Assembly (NCBI GenBank): GCA_039815505.1
Contig: JBCBZE010000080.1
Location: 1 to 11,464, forward strand
Direction of reading: 5' to 3'
DNA from: CANLWN01 sp039815505
Lineage (GTDB): Bacteria; Bacteroidota; Bacteroidia; Flavobacteriales; Flavobacteriaceae
Length of the DNA: 11,464 nucleotides
Every line of letters starts with the position of its first letter. Position 1 is the stretch's first letter. The notes under the pieces were generated by a model, which ran no database searches, was not told the origin of the DNA, and saw only the letters and a program-made list of their open reading frames with translations. Below are positions 1 to 6,787 of the stretch, piece after piece. The position numbers and the translations under genes are program-made.

Positions 1-1949
1 CCATGAGTCGAGGGGTAGGTAACCATTAAAGCAGCTAGCTTGTCCGTATGTTGCAAAACTTTTTCCTTTAAATCGGTTACATCTATATTGCCTTTTTCAT
101 CGGTCTTGGTTACAACTACCTGCATGCCGGCCATAACCGCTGATGCAGGATTGGTACCATGGGCGGAAGCAGGAATAATACAGATATTCCGATGTTCCTC
201 TCCCCTGGATTTATGATAGGCCCGTATCGTCATTAATCCGGCATATTCTCCTTGGGCGCCGGAATTTGGTTGTAAAGATGTGGCGGCAAAACCAGTAATG
301 GTGGTTAAATCCCTTTCTAATTCTTTTAGCACCATTTGATACCCCTCTGCCTGTTCCAAGGGAACAAAAGGGTGTATACTTCCCCATTGTGACCAACTTA
401 AAGGCAACATTTCCGTTGCTGCATTAAGTTTCATAGTACAGGACCCCAAGGAGATCATTGAATGATTTAGTGCAAGGTCCTTCCGCTCTAATTTTTTAAT
501 GTAACGCATTAACTCCGTTTCGGAATGATAGGAATTAAAAACTTCGTTTTCCAAATAAGGTGACGTGCGACTTATATTGCCTTTAAGAACAGATTCCGAT
601 ATTGACTTATCCATTTCTATACTGTCTTTGCCTAAGGCGGAAGCAAAAATATTGATTATCTGTTGTATATCTTTAGGTGAAGTGGCTTCGTTTAATGCTA
701 TACAAATGGTTTCCTTATCAACATAGGAAAAATTCACCATCTCTTTTTCGGCAACGGCTTGTACATTTTCTATATTGACCTTTACGGTTATGGTATCAAA
801 ATAGGCAGTGTTAATTTGGTATAATCCTAATTTTTCCAAACCGTTTGCCAGGGAAACCGTTGACCTATGGACTTTTTCGGCAATATACTTTAATCCCTTT
901 GGACCATGGTAAACTGCATACATCCCTGCCATTACGGCCAATAACACCTGAGCCGTACAAATATTGGATGTGGCTTTATCCCTTTTAATATGCTGCTCCC
1001 TTGTCTGCAATGCCATGCGCAAGGCGGGTTTACCGTCAGTATCCTTTGTAAGCCCTATAATTCTTCCGGGAATGTTTCTTTTATACTCCTTTTTGGTGGC
1101 AAAAAAGGCCGCATGTGGTCCCCCATACCCTAAGGGAATCCCAAAACGTTGTGTGGTGCCTACTACAACATCCGCTCCAAATTCGCCTGGAGGAGTTAAT
1201 AAAACCAAACTTAATATGTCCGCGGCAACCGCTATTTTAATATCTATTTCCTGGGCTTTGGAAACAAATTCGCTATAGTCATGGACTTGTCCATGTTTTC
1301 CTGGATACTGTAAAAGGGCACCATAAAAATCTTCGGTAAATCTAAACTCCTCATGATTACCGATTACCAGTTCTATACCTAAAGGAGTTGATCTGGTCTG
1401 CAATAAGGACAGGGTTTGTGGAAGAATTTCCTCTGAAACGAAAAACTTGAGTACCCCATTTTTCTTTTGTGATCTGGTACGTACGTCAAAAAGCATTGTC
1501 ATAGCCTCGGCGGCGGCGGTACTTTCATCCAGCAGAGAGGCATTGGCCAGCTCCATGCCGGTAAGATCACAGACCATGGTTTGAAAATTCAATAGCGCTT
1601 CCAGTCGTCCTTGGGCTATCTCTGCCTGATAGGGGGTGTATGCCGTGTACCATCCTGGATTTTCCAAAATATTTCTTTTAATGACAGATGGTGTGATGGA
1701 TTCATGATACCCTAATCCAATATACGTCTTAAAAACCTTGTTTCTTTCAGAAAGAGATTTAATATGGGACAAAAATTCATGTTCGCTCATCGCTCCTGAT
1801 AAATCAAGTGGGTTTTTGAGTAAAATATCCTCTGGAATGGTTTCGGCAATTAATTGATCCAAGCTTTCCGCCTCAACGGTTTCCAACATGTGTTGAAGGT
1901 CTTTTTCCCGAATTCCTATATGGCGAGATGCAAATATGTCTGTCCTCAT
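1..1949 (-). CDS. gcvP: Glycine dehydrogenase (decarboxylating), P-protein, 3' end cut by window edge
   Basis: P-protein of the glycine cleavage system: a PLP enzyme that decarboxylates glycine and passes the aminomethyl group to lipoyl H-protein in the cytosol. About 649 codons are visible, from an ATG at 1949 (MRTDIFASRHIG) to the window edge. The family is about 950 residues, so roughly the last 300 are missing. Family signatures are readable in order: GLGYHESITPSVIKRN near residue 70, YTPYQAEIAQGRLE near 95, GGPHAAFF and NIPGRIIG near 275-290, SLGSCTMKLNA near 500, NSGAQGEYAG near 565, IPASAHGTNPASA near 590-600, and VTYPSTHG at the edge. In E. coli the PLP-binding lysine lies about 60 residues beyond VTYPSTHG, so it is outside this window. 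Both halves are on one chain, the single-polypeptide form rather than split gcvPA/gcvPB. It is transcribed divergently from the UbiA-like gene across a 127-bp gap. I found no glycine riboswitch and no exact TAnnTTTG box for it there. Confidence 0.97.
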   Translation of the reverse strand, partial: MRTDIFASRHIGIREKDLQHMLETVEAESLDQLIAETIPEDILLKNPLDLSGAMSEHEFLSHIKSLSERNKVFKTYIGLGYHESITPSVIKRNILENPGWYTAYTPYQAEIAQGRLEALLNFQTMVCDLTGMELANASLLDESTAAAEAMTMLFDVRTRSQKKNGVLKFFVSEEILPQTLSLLQTRSTPLGIELVIGNHEEFRFTEDFYGALLQYPGKHGQVHDYSEFVSKAQEIDIKIAVAADILSLVLLTPPGEFGADVVVGTTQRFGIPLGYGGPHAAFFATKKEYKRNIPGRIIGLTKDTDGKPALRMALQTREQHIKRDKATSNICTAQVLLAVMAGMYAVYHGPKGLKYIAEKVHRSTVSLANGLEKLGLYQINTAYFDTITVKVNIENVQAVAEKEMVNFSYVDKETICIALNEATSPKDIQQIINIFASALGKDSIEMDKSISESVLKGNISRTSPYLENEVFNSYHSETELMRYIKKLERKDLALNHSMISLGSCTMKLNAATEMLPLSWSQWGSIHPFVPLEQAEGYQMVLKELERDLTTITGFAATSLQPNSGAQGEYAGLMTIRAYHKSRGEEHRNICIIPASAHGTNPASAVMAGMQVVVTKTDEKGNIDVTDLKEKVLQHTDKLAALMVTYPSTH

Positions 1950-2064
1950 AATTGTGATAAAATAAAGTTGTAAAATTACTGATTAATTCGCTTAAAAAGG
2001 TATAATTTGTCGAGACCGGAGCCTAAAGTTTTTAACTAAAAAACAACCTTATAAACAGTTTGGC

Positions 2065-2072
2065 TATTTTTG
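2065..2072 (+). promoter_or_regulatory. Putative minus-7 promoter box TATTTTTG for the UbiA-like gene
   Basis: Exact match to the Bacteroidota consensus TAnnTTTG, 4 nt before the ATG at 2077. No clear TTG minus-33 element is seen at the usual spacing of about 19-21 nt. If real, transcription would start at or next to the start codon. A 6-bp inverted repeat, TAAACA (2052-2057) and TGTTTA (2071-2076), brackets the box. Confidence 0.4.
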
Positions 2073-2076
2073 TTTA

Positions 2077-2901
2077 ATGAAGCTACCAGGGCGAATTTTC
2101 AATTTTTATTTGGATGCTAGCGTACATGTTGCTCTCGCGGTGTATGCACTACTTCAGCTTACTTCTTACTTCTTAAACATTTCCATTGACGCGCACTTGG
2201 GATATTTTATCTTCTTTAGCACTATGGCTTGTTACAATTTTATAAAATATGGTGTGGAGGCGAAAAAGTACATTTTGGTGGCCAACAGGTATCATAAAAG
2301 CATACAATTCGTGAGCTTTATTGTGTTGGGAATTGCCGTATACCATAGTTTTTTTTTCTCAGTAAATACATGGATAACTGTTATAGTGCTTATGGGGTTA
2401 ACCGGGTTTTACGCAATGCCCATTTTACCCCAAGCAAAAAATTTAAGGAGTTTGGGCGGGCTCAAAATTTTTTTGGTCGCATTGGTTTGGGCAGGTACTA
2501 CCGTTCTTCTCCCGTTTATTGCCGCCGATAGACAAATGCATTGGGACGTATGGACAGAAGCACTGCAGCGCTTTATACTGATTTTGGTTTTAATGATTCC
2601 TTTTGAAATACGGGATTTAGCGTATGATGCCCCTGAATTGAAAACTTTGCCTCAACGGTATGGTATAGATGTAACAAAAAAAATTGGTGTGCTGGGTGCG
2701 TTCGTATTTTTTATGTTGACTTTTCTAAAAGATGATGTTTCACAAATAGAAATGATAAGCAAGGCCTTGTTGTTTTTCTTTTTGGGACTATTGGTGCTGG
2801 TTACGAAAAAACAACAATCAACGTATTTTTCATCTTTTTGGATAGAAGGTTTGCCAATTGTTTGGTGGGTGATTGTAGGGACGTTGTATGCAACTGTCTA
2901 A
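2077..2901 (+). CDS. UbiA-fold polytopic membrane protein with degenerate first Asp-rich motif
   Basis: 274-residue, very hydrophobic protein with roughly eight predicted membrane helices and no signal peptide. Parts match the UbiA prenyltransferase superfamily. FYAMPILPQAKNLRSLGG (residues 111-128) resembles the family's conserved Tyr-Pro...Lys segment. IRDLAYDAPELKTLPQRYG (178-196) resembles the second Asp-rich motif, with D180 and D184 in DxxxD spacing followed by TLP...G. The first Asp-rich motif (NDxxDxxxD), which helps bind Mg-diphosphate, appears as N54-FIKYGVEA, with its three aspartates replaced by F55, Y58 and A62. A normal prenyl-transfer reaction is therefore doubtful, and the substrate cannot be named. 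The ATG at 2077 lies only 4 nt after a TATTTTTG box. There is no nearby in-frame alternative, so the mRNA may be leaderless. A T9 run lies inside the gene (2349-2357). The 3' end overlaps the convergent gene by 4 nt. The fold is fairly sure; the activity is unknown. Confidence 0.8.
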   Translation: MKLPGRIFNFYLDASVHVALAVYALLQLTSYFLNISIDAHLGYFIFFSTMACYNFIKYGVEAKKYILVANRYHKSIQFVSFIVLGIAVYHSFFFSVNTWITVIVLMGLTGFYAMPILPQAKNLRSLGGLKIFLVALVWAGTTVLLPFIAADRQMHWDVWTEALQRFILILVLMIPFEIRDLAYDAPELKTLPQRYGIDVTKKIGVLGAFVFFMLTFLKDDVSQIEMISKALLFFFLGLLVLVTKKQQSTYFSSFWIEGLPIVWWVIVGTLYATV

Positions 2902-3128
2902 TTATTTTCTTTGAGCTTTTCCTTCATAGCCTGCTTCTCCTTTTCTGTAAGGCCTTGCAGGTAGGCGTTATCACACAAGGTAGATAATTTGGTATTCTTT
3001 TTGGAAAATTCAGCGGTGTTTTTAGAGAAGGTAATATGTAGTTTTAGCTTTAACCTTTCCCAGAGAGAAGCCTCCCCATATTGCGCTTTACAGCAGATGA
3101 TTCTTGCTTCGTCGTGAGATATTATCAT
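2898..3128 (-). CDS. Small protein downstream of sigma factor; zinc-finger/anti-sigma-like with lost metal ligands
   Basis: 76 residues from the ATG at 3128 (MIISHDEARIICCKAQYGEA). A TTG at 3140 would add four residues but overlap the sigma gene, so the ATG 2 nt after the sigma stop is preferred. Soluble, with no signal peptide or membrane helix, and a Lys/Glu-rich C-terminus. The pattern Cys-Lys-Ala-Gln-Tyr-Gly-Glu...Trp-Glu-Arg-Leu-Lys-Leu...His...KKNTKLSTLC resembles, from memory, small flavobacterial proteins encoded after ECF sigma factors and related to zf-HC2 anti-sigma zinc fingers. Those carry HxxxCxxC; here it reads HITFSKNT, so the cysteines are Ser35 and Thr38 (H31 kept). Two cysteines, C12 and C13, remain near the N-terminus. 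It is probably cotranscribed and translationally coupled with the sigma gene, and a modulator role is inferred from position. Its stop shares CTAA with the convergent UbiA-like gene. Confidence 0.7.
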   Translation of the reverse strand: MIISHDEARIICCKAQYGEASLWERLKLKLHITFSKNTAEFSKKNTKLSTLCDNAYLQGLTEKEKQAMKEKLKENN

Positions 3129-3130
3129 AT

Positions 3131-3685
3131 TTAAAACCAATTTTGATTAAGGCAACCCATAAGGGCAGTTCTCGCCCTATGTATCATTACCCACAAATTA
3201 GACGGATTAATTCCTAGTTCATTACAAATATCTTCTGTGCTGATTCCTTTAATGGTTTTCATGGTAAATACCAAAGATTGTTTTTTCGGTAATTTGGAAA
3301 TACATTCATGAATGGCAAGGCCCAATTCTTCGTTTTCGAGCACATCATTTTCTAACTTGCTAAACGGATCCGCTACTTGTTCCTCTAACCAATCACCTTC
3401 GGAATCGCTGTTGGTGTTGTAGTTGATACGAACCTCTGCCTTTCCCTTGTTGGAATTAATTTTTCTGTAATGATCTATTACTTTTCGTTTTAGAATAGCT
3501 ATCAGCCACGTGCGTTCGGCGGCATCACCCTTATAGTTCTTAGCTGAGTTTAATCCCGCGAAAAAAGTTTCCTGTACTAAATCCTTGGCGATTTCGCCAT
3601 CGCTAACCCTAGCTACAGCGTAATTAAACAGATAGTCGGCATATTGATCTACCCATTTTTCCGGATTTAACTGGTGCATTGTCAT
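3131..3685 (-). CDS. ECF-type sigma-70 family RNA polymerase sigma factor
   Basis: 184-residue protein from the ATG at 3685 (MTMHQLNPEKWVDQYADYLF); the ATG at 3679 is also possible. The upstream TTG at 3706 lies inside the minus-7 box and is rejected. Sigma region 2 spans about residues 15-75: YADYLFNYAVARVSDGEIAK, then DLVQETFFAGL and ERTWLIAILKRKVIDHYRK, which is core binding and minus-10 recognition. Region 4 spans about 129-175: SKLPKKQSLVFTMK, then GISTEDICNELGINPSNLWV and IHRARTAL, a helix-turn-helix for the minus-35 element. An acidic linker joins them. Regions 1 and 3 are absent, as in the ECF group. The length is usual for the family. It directs RNA polymerase to a set of promoters not identifiable here. 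It forms a two-gene unit with the small protein at 2898-3128 and is divergent from the rhodanese gene. The downstream protein lacks a membrane helix, so this is not a FecR-type transmembrane pair. Confidence 0.93.
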   Translation of the reverse strand: MTMHQLNPEKWVDQYADYLFNYAVARVSDGEIAKDLVQETFFAGLNSAKNYKGDAAERTWLIAILKRKVIDHYRKINSNKGKAEVRINYNTNSDSEGDWLEEQVADPFSKLENDVLENEELGLAIHECISKLPKKQSLVFTMKTIKGISTEDICNELGINPSNLWVMIHRARTALMGCLNQNWF

Positions 3686-3703
3686 TCTATTGTTCGAAAG
3701 TTC

Positions 3704-3711
3704 CAAATGTA
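3704..3711 (-). promoter_or_regulatory. Putative minus-7 promoter box TACATTTG for the sigma factor gene
   Basis: On the minus strand this reads TACATTTG, an exact TAnnTTTG match, 18 nt before the ATG at 3685. It overlaps the TTG codon at 3706 and so argues against that start. No clear minus-33 TTG was found. Confidence 0.5.
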
Positions 3712-3737
3712 AAGGATTTTTTGTTAACTAATATGTT

Positions 3738-3745
3738 TATTTTTG
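3738..3745 (+). promoter_or_regulatory. Putative minus-7 promoter box TATTTTTG for the rhodanese gene
   Basis: Exact TAnnTTTG match 17 nt before the ATG at 3763. It supports that start over upstream in-frame TTG 3679 and ATG 3733. It lies back to back with the sigma gene's box, 26 bp away. The nearest TTG (3721-3723) is closer than the usual minus-33 spacing. Confidence 0.5.
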
Positions 3746-3762
3746 ATTCAAAACAAAGATTG

Positions 3763-4122
3763 ATGAAATTGATATTTTATGCTTCTTTCCTACTTATTTT
3801 TCATCTAGGTACAGCACAAATAAAGTCAAAACCTATCACAGAACTTTCACAAAACGATATAAAAACAGGAATTCTGGTAGATGTTAGAACGCCAAGGGAG
3901 TTTGTGGAAGGTCATTTGCCAAATGCCATAAACTACAACTGGTACGATGAGAATTTTACCACCAATTTTGATACCATAAATAAACAGCATGCTATTTATC
4001 TCTATTGTAAAGTGGGAGGGCGTAGTTCCAAAGCGGCCAACCGTTTGTATTCATTAGGGTTTAAAAATGTAACGGACCTTACCGGAGGCTATATTGCATA
4101 TGTAAAAAACGCTGATCGTTGA
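3763..4122 (+). CDS. Exported single-domain rhodanese-like protein
   Basis: 119 residues from the ATG at 3763. The N-terminus is a signal peptide: one Lys, a hydrophobic core (LIFYASFLLIFHLG), then a probable signal peptidase I site at TA|Q (18/19). No lipobox cysteine is present, so a soluble periplasmic protein is expected. The rest is one rhodanese domain: LVDVRTPREFVEGHLPNAIN (38-57) is the CH2A-like region, and YCKVGGRSSKAA (81-92) is the active-site loop with catalytic Cys82 and Arg87. GFKNVTDLTGGY (99-110) is the typical end. Such proteins carry a persulfide on the cysteine and move sulfane sulfur or act on thiols; the physiological substrate is not evident. It is divergent from the ECF sigma gene, so a shared or regulated promoter region is possible. 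The stop codon abuts the stop of the convergent M3 peptidase gene with no base between. Confidence 0.9.
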   Translation: MKLIFYASFLLIFHLGTAQIKSKPITELSQNDIKTGILVDVRTPREFVEGHLPNAINYNWYDENFTTNFDTINKQHAIYLYCKVGGRSSKAANRLYSLGFKNVTDLTGGYIAYVKNADR

Positions 4123-6150
4123 TTAGGATACTTTTTTAATTAACCCCGCCCTTTCGAGTAAAGCTTCTACTTTAGGTTCGTTTCCCCTAAACTTTTTATA
4201 CAATACCATAGGTTTTTCCGTTCCACCTTTAGAGAGTACATGCTCCTTAAATTTAGCGGCCACTTCTTGGTTGAATATACCTTTTTCCTTAAAAAATGCA
4301 AAAGCATCGGCATCCAATACCTCGGCCCACTTATAGCTGTAATAGCCCGATGAATATCCGCCTTGGAAAATATGCGAAAATGCGGTACTCATGCAAGTTT
4401 CGGGAGTATCCGGGTATAGGCTAGTCTCGGCAAATGCCTGAAGTTCATACGCTTTTACATCGGTTATTTTTGAGGGGTCTTTTCCGTGCCAGGACATGTC
4501 CAAAACACCAAAACTTAACTGTCGTAAAGTGGCTAGACCTTCTTGGAAGGTGGCCGATTCCTTTATTTTCTGAACCAGTTCCATTGGAATAAGCTCCCCG
4601 GTATCATAATGCAAAGCAAACAGTTCCAGTGCTTCTTTTTCGTAGCACCAATTTTCCATCACCTGACTGGGCAGCTCCACAAAATCCCAGTAGACCGAAG
4701 TCCCCGATAGGCTGGGGTAGGTTGTATTGGCCAACATGCCATGTAAACCATGTCCAAATTCATGGAACAACGTGGTTACCTCATTAAACGTAAGTAAAGA
4801 AGGTTTGCTTTGCGTAGGTTTGGTAAAGTTGCAAACATTTGAAATGTGTGGACGTACGTTTTCCCCATTTTTTTGATATTGTGGCTTATAAGAAGTCATC
4901 CATGCACCGCCGCGCTTGCCGGGACGGGGATGAAAGTCTGCGTAAAAAATGGAAATAAAATTCTTATTGGCATCATAAACTTTATACGTCTTTACTTCTT
5001 CGTGGTATTTTTCTATATCAAAAACCTCTTTGAAGTGCAGCCCAAAAAGTTTTTCCGCTACTTTAAAGACACCATCGATAACATGCTCCAATTTAAAATA
5101 GGGTTTCAATTTTTCATCGTCCAAACTAAAAAGTTTTTGTTTTAGTTTTTCTGAATAATAGGCACTGTCCCATTTTTCCAATCTATCAATATTGTCCAGT
5201 TCTTTGGCAAACTGCTCTAGTTCACGAAACTCGCGTTCGGCGGCGGGCTTTGCTTTTTCCAAAAGTTCATTTAGAAATTCATGCACTTTTTCAGGGGTTT
5301 CGGCCATACGTTCTTCCAATACAAAATGGGCATGGGTATCATATCCCAAAAGTTGGGCACGCTCATGACGCAAATTGGCTATTTTGATTACATTTTCCTG
5401 GTTATCAAGGCTGTCCCCTTTAAATCCCCTACTGCCAAAAGCCAAAGACAAGCTTTTACGTAATCCTCTATTTTTAGCATATTTCATAAAAGGGATATAA
5501 CTGGGATAGTCCAGCGTAATTAACCAGCCATCTTTGTTTCTGGATTTTGCCATTTGCGCCGCAGCCTCCTTTTCCCCTTGCGGAAGTCCCTCCAGGTCGC
5601 TTTCATTGGTCAATTGAAGTTCATACCCATTGGTTTCGGCCAAAACATTTTCCCCGAATTTAAGTTTCAACTTGGAAAGTTCGGCATCTATTTCACGCAA
5701 ACGGGTCTTTTTTTCTTCGGGCAGATTGGCACCATTCCTACTAAATCCCTTATATTTTTTGTCCAATAAAGTCTGTTGTTCAATACTAAGATCAATGCTG
5801 TTTTTTTCATCGTAAACAGCTTTTACGCGTTCAAAGAGCTGTTTGTTTAACGTAATGTCATTACTGAATTCTGAAAGTAATGGAGATACTTCTTGTGCTA
5901 TTTGCTGAATTTTTTCATTGGTTTCCGCCGAATTTAAATTGAAAAAGACACTGGAAATACGGTCTAAATGCTGCCCTGCATACTCCAAGGCTTCAATGGT
6001 GTTGGCGAAAGACGGTTTCGCCGTATTGTTCGCTATGGTATCTATTTCTAGTTTAGCATCGGCTATCGCCTTAAAAAAGGCAGGTTTAAAATGCTCGTCC
6101 TTGATTTTGGAAAATGGCGCTATATCAAATGGGGTCAATAAGGGATTCAT
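4123..6150 (-). CDS. M3-family zinc oligopeptidase (Dcp / oligopeptidase A type)
   Basis: 675-residue zinc metallopeptidase, matching the 680 or so residues of E. coli Dcp and oligopeptidase A. The catalytic motif HEFGH is at 463-467 (H463 and H467 bind zinc, E464 is the general base). The third ligand is E492 in DFVELPSQ, 25 residues after H467 as in the family. The substrate loop GGYSSGYYSYKW (597-608) holds the conserved tyrosines near the active site. ADFHPRPGKRGGAW (404-417) is also typical. The N-terminus (MNPLLTPFDIAPFSKI) has no signal peptide, so the enzyme should act in the cytosol, degrading short peptides from protein turnover. Sequence alone does not decide between dipeptidyl carboxypeptidase and endo-oligopeptidase activity, so no symbol is given. 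It follows purE on the same strand after 62 nt. An imperfect minus-7 box (GATTTTTG, 6175-6182) lies upstream, so it may have its own promoter. Confidence 0.96.
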   Translation of the reverse strand: MNPLLTPFDIAPFSKIKDEHFKPAFFKAIADAKLEIDTIANNTAKPSFANTIEALEYAGQHLDRISSVFFNLNSAETNEKIQQIAQEVSPLLSEFSNDITLNKQLFERVKAVYDEKNSIDLSIEQQTLLDKKYKGFSRNGANLPEEKKTRLREIDAELSKLKLKFGENVLAETNGYELQLTNESDLEGLPQGEKEAAAQMAKSRNKDGWLITLDYPSYIPFMKYAKNRGLRKSLSLAFGSRGFKGDSLDNQENVIKIANLRHERAQLLGYDTHAHFVLEERMAETPEKVHEFLNELLEKAKPAAEREFRELEQFAKELDNIDRLEKWDSAYYSEKLKQKLFSLDDEKLKPYFKLEHVIDGVFKVAEKLFGLHFKEVFDIEKYHEEVKTYKVYDANKNFISIFYADFHPRPGKRGGAWMTSYKPQYQKNGENVRPHISNVCNFTKPTQSKPSLLTFNEVTTLFHEFGHGLHGMLANTTYPSLSGTSVYWDFVELPSQVMENWCYEKEALELFALHYDTGELIPMELVQKIKESATFQEGLATLRQLSFGVLDMSWHGKDPSKITDVKAYELQAFAETSLYPDTPETCMSTAFSHIFQGGYSSGYYSYKWAEVLDADAFAFFKEKGIFNQEVAAKFKEHVLSKGGTEKPMVLYKKFRGNEPKVEALLERAGLIKKVS

Positions 6151-6212
6151 ATTTAATTTATGCGTTTATAATTACAAAAATCGAAAGCTTTGGTCAATGT
6201 ATATCACGGGTC

Positions 6213-6704
6213 CTACTTGGCGCTTTTTACTTTTTCGGCCCCTTGGATCACTTTTTCTTTTAGCCCTTCCTTGTAGATTAAAATTTTATCCAAAGTGCAT
6301 TGGTCGGTGCTACCAATGATCTGGGCGGCCAGAATTCCCGCATTTTTCGCCCCATCTAGGGCTACTGTTGCTACGGGTACACCTCCTGGCATCTGTAGAA
6401 TGGATAGGACAGAATCCCATCCGTCTATGGAATTACTACTTTTTACGGGGACGCCTATCACTGGCAAGGGGGTCAAGGATGCGACCATTCCCGGTAAATG
6501 GGCAGCGCCTCCGGCACCTGCTATGATGACTCCATAATCGTTTTTATGGGCGTTTTTGCCAAAATTGAAAAGCTTTTCAGGAGTTCGGTGTGCAGATACA
6601 ATATCTACATCGACTGGAATATCAAAACCTTTTAAAATATCCACTGCTTCCTGCATTACCGGTAAATCACTGGTACTTCCCATTATTACGGCCACTTTTT
6701 TCAT
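6213..6704 (-). CDS. purE: N5-carboxyaminoimidazole ribonucleotide mutase, PurE class I
   Basis: 163 residues, the usual class I PurE length. It moves the carboxyl group from N5-CAIR to C4, giving CAIR in de novo purine synthesis. The N-terminal MGSTSDLPVM (8-17) forms the nucleotide-phosphate site. SAHRTP (37-42) carries the catalytic-region histidine H39. AGAGGAAHLPGM is the glycine-rich active-site loop. GVPVKSS and GWDSVLSILQMPGGVPVATV complete the family pattern. Class I (paired with PurK) rather than class II is indicated by length and by purK lying directly upstream on the same strand. The ATG at 6704 gives the standard MKKVAVIMGS start. The 83-nt gap after purK contains a small inverted repeat but no good promoter box, so cotranscription from the purK promoter is likely. 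Confidence 0.97.
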   Translation of the reverse strand: MKKVAVIMGSTSDLPVMQEAVDILKGFDIPVDVDIVSAHRTPEKLFNFGKNAHKNDYGVIIAGAGGAAHLPGMVASLTPLPVIGVPVKSSNSIDGWDSVLSILQMPGGVPVATVALDGAKNAGILAAQIIGSTDQCTLDKILIYKEGLKEKVIQGAEKVKSAK

Positions 6705-6742
6705 AATACATTAGAATTTATGTCTCAAATTCACTTACCCTT

Positions 6743-6764
6743 AGTAACTGAATTTGGTGTTACT
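6743..6764 (-). other. Small inverted repeat in the purK-purE gap
   Basis: AGTAAC (6743-6748) and GTTACT (6759-6764) are perfect complements around a 10-nt loop, so the purK-purE transcript could form a short hairpin. It has no following U-run in either direction, so it is not a convincing terminator. It may affect mRNA stability between the two genes or be chance. Confidence 0.3.
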
Positions 6765-6787
6765 GATCAGCGAGATGATTTTTGCAA

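Noticed and set aside
211..396. Minus-strand 61-codon open frame near the window start
   Set aside because: It is out of frame within gcvP, over the conserved NSGAQGEYAG region, and has no features of its own.
964..1278. Plus-strand 104-codon open frame
   Set aside because: It lies antisense within gcvP, whose translation is conserved throughout (including GGPHAAFF and NIPGRIIG); the frame shows no family motif.
1950..2076. Glycine riboswitch upstream of gcvP
   Set aside because: No recognisable tandem aptamer core was seen in the 127-bp gap, which is short and AT-rich.
3679..3762. N-terminal extension of the rhodanese to TTG 3679 or ATG 3733
   Set aside because: The extension would overlap the sigma gene's promoter region and bury the signal peptide; the TATTTTTG box at 3738-3745 places the start at 3763.
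4846..5145. Plus-strand 99-codon open frame
   Set aside because: It is antisense inside the M3 peptidase gene, which has full-length family similarity here.
5918..6319. Plus-strand 133-codon open frame spanning the M3 peptidase/purE junction
   Set aside because: It is antisense to two well-supported genes, with no recognisable domain and no promoter-like context.
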